Part shown: piece by piece, positions 49,871 to 57,512 of the stretch
Layout: each line of letters starts with the position of its first letter
Numbering within the stretch: position 1 is the first letter of the stretch
Assembly: GCA_905235085.1 (NCBI GenBank)
Contig: CAJOKD010000003.1
Span: 51,608 to 115,607, forward strand
Origin: an uncultured Bacteroidales bacterium
GTDB taxonomy: Bacteria; Bacteroidota; Bacteroidia; Bacteroidales; UBA932
Direction: 5' to 3'
Length of the DNA stretch: 64,000 bases
Program-made: the position numbers and the translations under genes
The notes under the pieces: model-generated
What the model saw: only the letters and a program-made list of their open reading frames with translations
What the model was told of the DNA's origin: nothing
Database searches by the model: none

Positions 49871-50863
49871 ATGGAAATCACTGCTAAAGACGTAATGAAA
49901 CTTCGTCAGATGACGTCTGCCGGTATGATGGATTGCAAGAAGGCTCTTATCGAGGCTGAAGGCGACTTCCAGAAGGCTGTAGGCATCATCCGTGAGAAGG
50001 GTAAGCTCGTCGCTGCCAAGAGGGCTGACCGCGAGACTTCCGAAGGCTCCGTACTTGTCCGCACTGAAGGCGACAAGGCTATCATCGTCTGCCTTGGCTG
50101 CGAGACCGACTTTGTCTCCGCAACCCCTGATTTCAAGGCTCTTGCTGCTGAGATCGCTGACGCTGCCATCGCATCGTTCCCTGCTGACGCAGCGGCTCTC
50201 AAGGCTTGCAAGTGCTCCAACGGCCACACCGTGGAGGAGGAAATCTCCGCCCAGACCGGAAAGACCGGTGAGAAGCACGTGCTTGCATACTATGCAGCTC
50301 TCCAGGCTCCGTTCGTAGGACAGTATGTCCACTTCAACGGCAAGCTCGGTGCTATCGTTTCTTTCAACAAGGTGGTTCCTGAGGAGCTCGGAAGGGCTAT
50401 CGCTCAGCAAATCACCGCTATGAACCCTGTCGCTGTCTCCGAGGCAGACTGCCCTAAGGAGGTCATCGACAACGAGCGCGCAGTAGCTATCCAGAAGACG
50501 AAGGACGAGCAGGTACAGAAGGCTGTCGACGCTGCCCTGAAGAAGGTCGGCATCAATCCTGCCCACGTTGACAGCGAGGCTCACATCGAGTCCAACACCG
50601 CCAAGGGTTGGATCACTCCTGAGCAGGCTGCACAGGCTCGCGAGATCATTGCCACCGTCAGCGCAGAGAAGGCAGCTAACCTTCCTGAGCAGATGGTCCA
50701 GAACATCGCCAACGGCCGTGTCCAGAAGTTCCTCAAGGAGAATACCCTTGAGAACCAGGATTTCGTCCAGTCCGACGACAAGGTCTCAGTCGTTGCTTAC
50801 ATCAAGTCTGTAGATCCTGAGGCAAAGGTGGTTGCTTTCCGCCGTTACTCTCTCAGCGACTAA
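49871..50863 (+). CDS. tsf: Elongation factor Ts
   Basis: The 330-residue nucleotide-exchange factor regenerates EF-Tu-GTP. It shows LRQMTSAGMMDCKKALIEAEGDF at the N-terminus and the core TDFVSATPDFKALAAEIA. The dimerisation/core repeats follow, with VLAYYAALQAPFVGQYVHFNGKLGAIVSF. It is longer than the E. coli protein, as is usual in Bacteroidota. It is the last gene of the operon; a clear intrinsic terminator starts 26 nt after its stop. Confidence 0.97.
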   Translation: MEITAKDVMKLRQMTSAGMMDCKKALIEAEGDFQKAVGIIREKGKLVAAKRADRETSEGSVLVRTEGDKAIIVCLGCETDFVSATPDFKALAAEIADAAIASFPADAAALKACKCSNGHTVEEEISAQTGKTGEKHVLAYYAALQAPFVGQYVHFNGKLGAIVSFNKVVPEELGRAIAQQITAMNPVAVSEADCPKEVIDNERAVAIQKTKDEQVQKAVDAALKKVGINPAHVDSEAHIESNTAKGWITPEQAAQAREIIATVSAEKAANLPEQMVQNIANGRVQKFLKENTLENQDFVQSDDKVSVVAYIKSVDPEAKVVAFRRYSLSD

Positions 50864-50888
50864 TCAGTAGACTTATCGCAAGAATCCG

Positions 50889-50922
50889 ATCCAGTCCGAA
50901 AGCATTTCCGGACTGGATTTTT
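50889..50922 (+). terminator. Intrinsic terminator after tsf
   Basis: ATCCAGTCCG (50889-50898) pairs with CGGACTGGAT (50909-50918), followed by a T-run. The stem is symmetrical enough to act weakly on the opposite strand. Confidence 0.9.
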
Positions 50923-50939
50923 AATTTATCAAAATTCTA

Positions 50940-51080
50940 AGTTAGAGGGGTTATTTTGCCCTTATCGGCAGAAAATAGTTGCAGTTTTACACTATTCTAA
51001 ATAAGATGAACACCCTGTGCCTTCACGGCAGAGGGTGTTCGCAATTCTAACCTAAAACTTAACCTATGAAAAAACTATTC
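50940..51080 (-). ncRNA. Candidate small RNA in the tsf-PPIase intergenic region
   Basis: The 345-nt gap between tsf and the cyclophilin gene has a consensus promoter on the minus strand (51116-51085) but no open frame downstream of it. A transcript from about 51080 would contain a strong hairpin, GAACACCCT/AGGGTGTTC (51008-51040) with an inner GCC/GGC pairing, and three TTAGAAT-like repeats. It could end at the mirrored tsf terminator. A plus-strand frame MKKLFDANINKFD... (51066-51296) overlaps but runs into the cyclophilin gene and is judged unlikely. Confidence 0.35.
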
Positions 51081-51084
51081 GATG

Positions 51085-51116
51085 CAAATATAAACAAATT
51101 CGATACCACAAGCAAA
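51085..51116 (-). promoter_or_regulatory. Consensus promoter (TTTG-N20-TATATTTG) in an intergenic gap
   Basis: On the minus strand, TTTG (51116-51113) and TATATTTG (51092-51085) are 20 nt apart, one of the best promoter matches in the window. No protein gene lies downstream before tsf, which is on the other strand. Confidence 0.6.
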
Positions 51117-51209
51117 TTGTTTACATTAACTTTTGTTTCAAAGGATAGTTTTATAGTTCAAAAGGATTTGTTTGCCCTTTTTTGCAAAATTGTGCGACAA
51201 AAATCAAAG

Positions 51210-51935
51210 TTATTCTTCCGGAAGGCAGCTCTTGTCAAGGGTGACTTTCTGGATCTTCACATCCATCTTCGGCTTCTCGTTTTCGGTAGCGACTGATGCT
51301 ATCCTGTCGATGATGTCGATTCCCTGGATCGTTTCTCCGAACACCGTGTATTCTCCGTTGAGCTGGGCGCAGTTCTCAGGGCTCTGGACGAGATAGAACT
51401 GTGAGCCAGAAGATTCTTTCTTCGGGTTGGCGACATCGCCGCGGCGGGCTGCCGCAAGAGCGCCCTTCTTGTGCTTATATTCAGGAACGAATTCGGCAGG
51501 AATAGTGTATCCGGGGCCTCCCTGTCCCCAGGTCTGCTTGCCTTCCGGGGTGGTATTCTTGGTATTCGGGTCTCCTCCCTGGATCATGAAGTTGTTGATG
51601 ACCCTGTGGAAGAGGAGTCCGTCGTAATAGCCTGTGAGAGCCAGTTTCGCGAAGTTGTCGCGATGTTTGGGAGTCTTCGAGTACAGTTTGACCTTTATGG
51701 TACCGAGGTTCGTCTCGATGTCGAATATGGGTTCCTCCGGAAGCTTTGCCATTATTTCTTCAGCGGTCTTTTCCCTCTGTGCCTTGAGGACGGCCGCTAT
51801 GGAATCCTGGCGTGCCTGTTCTGCGGCTGCTGCTTCGGCCGCTTCCTTTGCTGCCTTTTTGGCTGCACTCTGGCAGCCGAGAACCATCACCGCCGCAGCG
51901 AAGCAGGTGAAAGCTCTGAACAGATGTCTTTTCAT
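51210..51935 (-). CDS. Cyclophilin-type peptidyl-prolyl isomerase lipoprotein
   Basis: The 241-residue product has a lipoprotein signal (lipobox VLGC). An Ala/Glu/Lys-rich helical linker (about 24-65) precedes a cyclophilin domain with ETNLGTIKVKLYSKTPKHRDNF, the active-site FHRVINNFMIQGGD, and GSQFYLVQ. The YTVFGETIQGIDIIDRIA segment closes the fold. It catalyses proline cis-trans isomerisation, probably helping periplasmic or outer-membrane protein folding. It lies 13 nt downstream of the GH20 gene on the same strand. Confidence 0.95.
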   Translation of the reverse strand: MKRHLFRAFTCFAAAVMVLGCQSAAKKAAKEAAEAAAAEQARQDSIAAVLKAQREKTAEEIMAKLPEEPIFDIETNLGTIKVKLYSKTPKHRDNFAKLALTGYYDGLLFHRVINNFMIQGGDPNTKNTTPEGKQTWGQGGPGYTIPAEFVPEYKHKKGALAAARRGDVANPKKESSGSQFYLVQSPENCAQLNGEYTVFGETIQGIDIIDRIASVATENEKPKMDVKIQKVTLDKSCLPEE

Positions 51936-51948
51936 ATCAATTCAATAA

Positions 51949-53604
51949 TCAGAAGTTGCGGTAATTGTAGCCCATCGTATCATAGATCTTGAAGATCTTG
52001 TCTTTCAAGGAGGTCTTGAACCTTTCCAGGTCCTTCCTGGCCGGATCGCACCACTGAATCTCGCTCAAGGCATCCAGTCTAGGCAGGAGCATATACTCGA
52101 GGTGCTCCGGAGTGGCTATGTATTCGGTCCAGAGGTTGGCCTGGACACCGAGGATGTGCTTCTGCTGCTCCTGGTCAAGCCCCTCAAGTGGCTCGTAGCC
52201 ATAGACTTTCTCAAGAGGAAGGTCTCCTCCGATGCCGAACGGTTCCTTGTCCTTGTCCTGGGACTGGTAATAGTCGAAGTAGCAGTAAGTGTTCGGAGTC
52301 ATAATCACGTCGAAGCCCATCGATGAAGCCTGGATGCCACCTTTGACGCCCCTCCAGGACATCACGGTAGCTCCTTTGGCAAGCTCACCCTCCAGGATTT
52401 CGTCCCATCCGATGATCTTGCGGCCGTGGTCGTTGAGGAACTTCTGTATCCTTGCCGTCACATAGCTCTGCAGATACTGCTCAGCCGTGTGCCCGTTCGA
52501 GGCCTTTATTCCCAGCTGCTTGATGCGAGCCTGGCATTCAGGGCACTTCTCCCACTCGGACTTAGGGCATTCGTCGCCTCCGATATGGATATATTCGGAA
52601 GGGAAGATATCCATAAGCTCCGTGAATACATCCTCGAGGAAGGTGAACATCGCATCCTTACCCGGGCAGAGAACCTGGTCAGAGATGCCCCAGCGGGTCC
52701 AGACCTCGTAAGGGCCTCCGGTGCATCCAAGCGCAGGATATGCGGCGAGGGCTCCCATCATATGCCCAGGAAGGTCTATTTCCGGAATGATTGTAATCCC
52801 GAGATTGTCCGCATAGGCTACGATGTCCCTCATCTGTTCCTGGGTGTAGTAGCCTCCGTAGCGTATCCCGTCGTTGCTGTTCCAGTCTTTCTTGACCACG
52901 GTTCCGTTGCGGAAAGCACCTATCTCGGTGAGTCTCGGGTATTTCTTTATCTCGACTCTCCATCCCTGGTCGTCCGTAAGGTGCCAGTGGAAGCGGTTCA
53001 GTTTGTGGAGCGCCATTACGTCCAGATATTTCTTCACCTCCTGGACAGAGAAGAAATGCCTGGAGCAGTCGAGGTGCATTCCCCTGTAGGCGAACCTTGG
53101 CTTGTCCTGTATCTTGACGCAAGGGAAGAGGAACTTCTCGTCGGGCTTGACCGTATTGCCGAATATGGAAGTTGCGGTCAGTTGCTTCAGAGTAGCGAGG
53201 GAATGCAGGAATCCCGCGTATGAGGACGCCTTGACCAAGCAGGATTTCTTCTGGATATCGATGGAATACTCTTCCGGAGCCAGGGAATCATCCTTCAGGA
53301 ATATGAATCCCTTCATCTTTCCGTTGTTTAAAGAGTTGGCCAGGCCGACGGGTACTGCGAAGGAGCAAGTCCTGCCGCTGATGAAAGTAATCTTGTCAGC
53401 GAACTCCTTGATGGCTTTCTGGCTCTTCGTATCGATGTTCTGGTCGCAGTTGAAATTGGCGCCGGAAGCCTTGAAGGTACCCTTCCCGATCTCCACGCTC
53501 TGTGGATATGGGATCACGTTGACGACCGTTTCCTGCTTCTTTGCAGACATGTTCGCAGGCAGCAGCAGGCAGGTCAGGCCGATGATGGTAAACAATCTTT
53601 TCAT
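51949..53604 (-). CDS. GH20 beta-N-acetylhexosaminidase, exported
   Basis: The 551-residue product has a signal peptide (MKRLFTIIGLTCLLLPANMSA) and an N-terminal GH20b domain (VNVIPYPQSVEIG). The catalytic barrel shows FAYRGMHLDCSRHFFSVQEV, HWHLTDDQGWRVEIKKYP, IPEIDLPGHMMGALA and the catalytic Asp-Glu in IHIGGDECPKSEW. Substrate-assisted catalysis releases GlcNAc or GalNAc from glycans such as mucin or N-glycans. It feeds the amino-sugar genes at 17-21 kb. Only 33 nt separate it from the chromate-type transporter genes upstream. Confidence 0.96.
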   Translation of the reverse strand: MKRLFTIIGLTCLLLPANMSAKKQETVVNVIPYPQSVEIGKGTFKASGANFNCDQNIDTKSQKAIKEFADKITFISGRTCSFAVPVGLANSLNNGKMKGFIFLKDDSLAPEEYSIDIQKKSCLVKASSYAGFLHSLATLKQLTATSIFGNTVKPDEKFLFPCVKIQDKPRFAYRGMHLDCSRHFFSVQEVKKYLDVMALHKLNRFHWHLTDDQGWRVEIKKYPRLTEIGAFRNGTVVKKDWNSNDGIRYGGYYTQEQMRDIVAYADNLGITIIPEIDLPGHMMGALAAYPALGCTGGPYEVWTRWGISDQVLCPGKDAMFTFLEDVFTELMDIFPSEYIHIGGDECPKSEWEKCPECQARIKQLGIKASNGHTAEQYLQSYVTARIQKFLNDHGRKIIGWDEILEGELAKGATVMSWRGVKGGIQASSMGFDVIMTPNTYCYFDYYQSQDKDKEPFGIGGDLPLEKVYGYEPLEGLDQEQQKHILGVQANLWTEYIATPEHLEYMLLPRLDALSEIQWCDPARKDLERFKTSLKDKIFKIYDTMGYNYRNF

Positions 53605-53637
53605 TTGTGAATATGGTTTATTGTTGTTATCCGTTTG

Positions 53638-54252
53638 TCAGTAAAAAATGAAACCCAGTATACCCCCGGCCAGGATGATGGGAATGGGCCCGACCTTGAA
53701 AACCAGGGAAGCGGTTACGGCTGCAGCGAAGAGCACCCAGCTGCTCCAGTGCGGGAAATTCTCCTTGACTACGCTGATGTCGAAACCCCAGAACAGGGGA
53801 GTACCGCCCCAGGCGGTCCTGAACATAAGTATCAGTCCGGCTGCACCGATCAGCCCCACCACAGCCGGGCGGAGCCAGCTCATAACTCCCTCGAATATCC
53901 TGTTTTGCCTGAACTTGGTGTAGAACTTGACCATAATCAAGACTATCAGGAATGAAGGCAAGACCACCGCCAGGGTTGCCGTAGCGGAACCTACTATGCT
54001 GATCAGATGGCTTGCCCCGGCATTGTGGAGAACCTCGTAGCCCACGTAGGTGGCGCAATTGATACCGATGGGCCCGGGAGTCATCTGTGAGATTGCGACG
54101 ATGTCCGTAAAGGCGCTTTCCGTCATCCAGGTATGGGTCACGACAACCTGGGTCTGGATGAGTGAAAGCATAGCGTAGCCTCCGCCGAACGTGAACAAAC
54201 CGATCACGAAGAACACGTAGAACAACTGCAGGAAGAGTGTAGGGTCAACCAT
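53638..54252 (-). CDS. Chromate-transporter-family membrane protein, second half
   Basis: The 204-residue product, counted from ATG 54252 (MVDPTLFLQLFYVFFVIGLF), is a CHR-domain protein with about six membrane segments and the family motif FTFGGGYAML followed by SQMTPGPIGINCATYVGY. The start overlaps the last 8 bases of the other half-gene. The two short CHR proteins together correspond to one full-length transporter and probably work as a heterodimer. Chromate is a proxy substrate; the natural anion is unknown. Confidence 0.92.
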   Translation of the reverse strand: MVDPTLFLQLFYVFFVIGLFTFGGGYAMLSLIQTQVVVTHTWMTESAFTDIVAISQMTPGPIGINCATYVGYEVLHNAGASHLISIVGSATATLAVVLPSFLIVLIMVKFYTKFRQNRIFEGVMSWLRPAVVGLIGAAGLILMFRTAWGGTPLFWGFDISVVKENFPHWSSWVLFAAAVTASLVFKVGPIPIILAGGILGFIFY

Positions 54253-54793
54253 TCCGCATCCTCCTTTCCTTGTACACGGTGAAAGCCAGCGCAAGTACGA
54301 TCAGCACCAGCAGCAGCCATATCGGCGAGAAACCCAGGAAAGCGACCCCGACCAGGGTGATGCCGGATATCAGCCACGCCCACCAGGTCTTGTTGCCCTT
54401 CCTTGCCATATTGATCATCGGGACTATGATCAGGGACACCACCACAGGCCTGATGCCTTTGAATATCCTTTCCACGACAGGATTGTCCTTGTATCCCGAG
54501 AATATCATCGCGATGAGCAGGATTATCAGGAATGAGGGAAGGACGGTCCCGAGGGTCGCTGCTATGCTACCTCTTGTCCCGCGCAGCTTATGTCCTGCAA
54601 AGATGGACATATTGACAGCCAGGATACCCGGAGCGGATTGGGACAGGGCGATTATGTCTGGCAGTTCTTCGTCGGTTAGCCATCCTCTCTTGACAAGTTC
54701 ATCGCGGATGATGGGAATCATCGCGTAGCCTCCGCCTATGGTGAAGGCTCCGATCTTCGCGAATACAAGAAAAATCTTCCAGAGAGGTATCAT
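54245..54793 (-). CDS. Chromate-transporter-family membrane protein, first half
   Basis: The 182-residue short CHR protein contains FTIGGGYAMIPIIRDELVKRGWL and the SQSAPGILAVNMSIFAGH block, with several membrane helices. It is the partner of the gene at 53638-54252, which it overlaps by 8 bp. It is divergent from the FeoB-like gene, with its own -7 box at 54810-54817. Confidence 0.92.
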   Translation of the reverse strand: MIPLWKIFLVFAKIGAFTIGGGYAMIPIIRDELVKRGWLTDEELPDIIALSQSAPGILAVNMSIFAGHKLRGTRGSIAATLGTVLPSFLIILLIAMIFSGYKDNPVVERIFKGIRPVVVSLIIVPMINMARKGNKTWWAWLISGITLVGVAFLGFSPIWLLLVLIVLALAFTVYKERRMRNG

Positions 54794-54809
54794 ATCCGAT
54801 AATAACTCT

Positions 54810-54817
54810 CAAAGATA
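54810..54817 (-). promoter_or_regulatory. -7 box (TATCTTTG) for the chromate-type transporter genes
   Basis: Exact minus-strand TAnnTTTG, 16 nt before ATG 54793. Its mirror partner for the FeoB-like gene is at 54831-54838. Confidence 0.55.
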
Positions 54818-54830
54818 ATGATTATTTCTC

Positions 54831-54838
54831 TATCTTTG
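54831..54838 (+). promoter_or_regulatory. -7 box (TATCTTTG) for the FeoB-like gene
   Basis: Exact TAnnTTTG, 7 nt before ATG 54846, implying almost no leader. The two divergent -7 boxes here are only 13 nt apart. Confidence 0.55.
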
Positions 54839-54845
54839 TGCTGCA

Positions 54846-56837
54846 ATGGTTCAATGCAATCTCAACTGCAGCGGGTGTGAACTGACGGCCGGGAAAAGGA
54901 AAAACATCCTGGTCGATGTAATCGGTCACAAGCTTGAAGGCGGAGCTCTGGATTTTTCAGGCCGTCAATCACTTACCATAGAATTCGGGGAATATGTGAT
55001 CTGCTTCGTGAACTATTGCGGAGATAATGTCCACATCGGAAGGAAAATCCTTTCCAACCATCCTGCAGTCGTGTTGGATATCATTGACTCGATGTCCCTG
55101 GAGAACAACCTAAGGCTCACTTCCAGGCTGATCGATATGGACTCCAAGGCCGTTCTCGCATTCGCAGGTTACAACCGCCTCCTGGCCACCGGCCATTCCC
55201 TCGACTATGTTACCCTCGGCGAGATGATGGGTTTTCCCGCCACCGTCATCGACGAATCCGAGGAGAGCTTCAGCAGGCTGCTCTCGCTGATTGTCGAAAC
55301 CTATCTCCAGCCTGGGAAAAAGCACGTCCACGTGCCCTACGGACTGGACGTGGACAAGGCCATCGACAGGATAACGGCCCTCATTTCCGACTCTCCGGGG
55401 CTTTCCGACACATATCACGACCGCTATCTGGCAGTCCGCCTGCTTGAGGATCCCCAATACATCATCCCTGCCCTGGAAGGTTATCCGAAGGCCTCGCAGA
55501 TAGTTGAGGCTGCACGGGAGGAGTCCGAGATTCTCTCCCGTCAGCTCGGCGAGACTCCGGAGGCCTTGATCAGGAAGGCCCGCCACGGTTATGTCCACGG
55601 TGCCTTGGTCGAGACCCTCCGGCACAGTTCCGACAATTCGGACCATACCCTCCTGCAGAAGATAGACGCAGTCCTTACTAACCGCCTGATAGGCCTTCCG
55701 CTGCTCCTCGTCGTCCTGTTCCTGGTTTTTGAAGCCACTTTCGCGATCGGAGCATGGCCTCAGAAGTGGATAGAGGACGGAGTCGCGCTCCTGTGCGACT
55801 GGCTTTCCGGAGTCCTGCCGTCCGGCTGGCTCTCAAGTATGTTGGTGGACGGGGTCGTACAAGGCTGCGGAGCTGTCATATCCTTTGTGCCTAACATATT
55901 CATACTCTTCATATTCCTATCTTTGCTCGAGGACACGGGATATATGGCCAGGGCAGCGTTCCTGATGGACAAGATAATGCACAGGATAGGCCTTCACGGC
56001 AAATCCTTCGTTCCGATGCTGCTGGGTTTCGGCTGCAACGTTCCGGCCGTGATGGCCGCCAGGTCCATCGACAATCCCAAGGACAGGACCCTCACGATGC
56101 TGATGATCCCGTTTATGTCCTGCTCAGCGAGACTTCCTGTCTATATGCTGTTCGTGGGAGCCTTCTTCGCCCGGTCCAAGGCCTTGGTAATGATAGGGTT
56201 ATACCTTGCGGGAGTCCTGCTTTCCATCCTCTTCGCGATAGTGATGAAGCGCACCAGATGGTTCCGCAAGGAATCCGACGACTACGTGTCGGAACTTCCG
56301 GCGTTCCGCAAGCCTGCAATCAGGAGTACCTGGAACCACGTTTGGGAAAGGACTTCGGACTACCTTCACAAGATCACTACCGTGATCCTTGCGGCCTCTG
56401 TGATCATCTGGGCGCTTGAATATTTTCCTACTGACCGGACCCATGGCGGGAAATACAAGGAAGAGTCCTATCTGTGCGACATCGGGAAGGGGATGGAGCC
56501 TGTTATGAAGCCGCTCGGCTTTGACTGGAAGATGAATGTCTGCCTCCTTACCGGACTTCCGGCCAAGGAAGCCATCGTCAGTACTATGGGTATCTTGTAC
56601 CATACCGATGAAAATGAATCCCTTTCCGAGGCGATGACTGAGGGAGAAGGGATGAACCAGGCCGTGGCCTTGGCATTCCTGCTGTTCGTGCTCCTGTATT
56701 TCCCTTGCGTCGCGACGATAGCGACTCTCAGGAAGGAAATAGGCTGGAAATGGGCTGCATTTTCCGTGGTACACTCCCTTGTACTGGCCTGGGTGGTGGC
56801 TTTCCTGGTATTCAACGTGGGGAGTCTGCTGGTCTAG
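54846..56837 (+). CDS. FeoB-like ferrous iron permease with a degenerate GTPase domain
   Basis: The 663-residue product has a full FeoB membrane half (about 270-663): DTGYMARAAFLMDKIMHRIG, HGKSFVPMLLGFGCNVPAVM, LMIPFMSCSARLPVYMLFV and LLTGLPAKEAIVSTMGILY. The N-terminal third aligns by position with a FeoB G-domain (PAVVLDIIDSMSLENNLRLT against PDVVINVVDASNLERNLYLT in the FeoAB gene at 58734). The P-loop GNPNxGKT, the DLPG motif and the NxxD motif are all gone; AGYN replaces NMYD. The N-terminus carries Cys4, Cys8 and Cys11 (CX3CX2C). It may transport iron without GTP hydrolysis, or sense it. It converges on cutC, sharing CTAG. Confidence 0.88.
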   Translation: MVQCNLNCSGCELTAGKRKNILVDVIGHKLEGGALDFSGRQSLTIEFGEYVICFVNYCGDNVHIGRKILSNHPAVVLDIIDSMSLENNLRLTSRLIDMDSKAVLAFAGYNRLLATGHSLDYVTLGEMMGFPATVIDESEESFSRLLSLIVETYLQPGKKHVHVPYGLDVDKAIDRITALISDSPGLSDTYHDRYLAVRLLEDPQYIIPALEGYPKASQIVEAAREESEILSRQLGETPEALIRKARHGYVHGALVETLRHSSDNSDHTLLQKIDAVLTNRLIGLPLLLVVLFLVFEATFAIGAWPQKWIEDGVALLCDWLSGVLPSGWLSSMLVDGVVQGCGAVISFVPNIFILFIFLSLLEDTGYMARAAFLMDKIMHRIGLHGKSFVPMLLGFGCNVPAVMAARSIDNPKDRTLTMLMIPFMSCSARLPVYMLFVGAFFARSKALVMIGLYLAGVLLSILFAIVMKRTRWFRKESDDYVSELPAFRKPAIRSTWNHVWERTSDYLHKITTVILAASVIIWALEYFPTDRTHGGKYKEESYLCDIGKGMEPVMKPLGFDWKMNVCLLTGLPAKEAIVSTMGILYHTDENESLSEAMTEGEGMNQAVALAFLLFVLLYFPCVATIATLRKEIGWKWAAFSVVHSLVLAWVVAFLVFNVGSLLV

Positions 56838-57508
56838 CCGCGCCTGACCATCCGGGCTACGGTTTCCCTTGAAGTCAGTCCGTCGGGGCCGTGGGACGAG
56901 GAATGGAATTCCATTATCCCGGTGTATCCTTCAATATGGGCTATGTTCTCCGGCCTTACACCGGATCCTGCCAGGACCGTTATCCTGCCTGCCGCGGCTT
57001 CGTTCAACTTCTTCAGGGTCCTGAGGCCGTCGTTGACATTCGCAGCGTGCCCCGCTGTCAGCAGCCTGTCGCACCCGAGAGAAATTATATCCTCCAGGGC
57101 CTTGAAAGGATCCCTGCACTCGTCGAAAGCCCTGTGGAAAGTGACCCGGAGGCCACCGGCCGCTTCCATCAGCCCCGCCATCGCTTCGATGTCCACATTT
57201 CCGTCGGAATCCAGGACACCTATGACGACTGCGTTGACACCGAGGTCCTTGCACATTTCGATTCCGTCGTAAATGTGTCCGATCTCGTTGCCGGAATAAA
57301 TGAAACCGCCGCCGCGCGGGCGGACCAGGACGTTGATTGGAATACTGACTTTTGAAAGAGTTTCTTCAAGGATGCTGCGCTCAGGGGTGATTCCGCCGCA
57401 GGAAAGGTCGCTGCACAGTTCTATCCGCAAAGCACCGCCGGCTTCCGCCTCCAGGGCTTCGTAAACGCTGGTGCAGCAGCATTCGAGGAATCTTTTCCCG
57501 GCTTCCAT
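56834..57508 (-). CDS. cutC: CutC family protein
   Basis: The 224-residue TIM-barrel protein shows the family blocks RIELCSDLSCGGITPERSIL, NVLVRPRGGGFIYSG, VTFHRAFDECRDPFKALEDI and GCDRLLTAGHAANV, then ITVLAGSGVRPENI. CutC was named for copper tolerance, but the biochemical role is unsettled. The start is 4 nt after the stop of the RidA/chorismatase-like gene, so the two are co-transcribed. Its stop overlaps that of the FeoB-like gene (56834-56837). Confidence 0.94.
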   Translation of the reverse strand: MEAGKRFLECCCTSVYEALEAEAGGALRIELCSDLSCGGITPERSILEETLSKVSIPINVLVRPRGGGFIYSGNEIGHIYDGIEMCKDLGVNAVVIGVLDSDGNVDIEAMAGLMEAAGGLRVTFHRAFDECRDPFKALEDIISLGCDRLLTAGHAANVNDGLRTLKKLNEAAAGRITVLAGSGVRPENIAHIEGYTGIMEFHSSSHGPDGLTSRETVARMVRRG

Positions 57509-57512
57509 ATCC

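Noticed and set aside
51066..51296. 76-codon plus-strand frame (MKKLFDANINKFD...) between tsf and the cyclophilin gene
   Set aside because: It runs 87 bases into the oppositely oriented cyclophilin gene, contains a minus-strand promoter and has no family resemblance. The AT-rich DNA keeps it open by chance.
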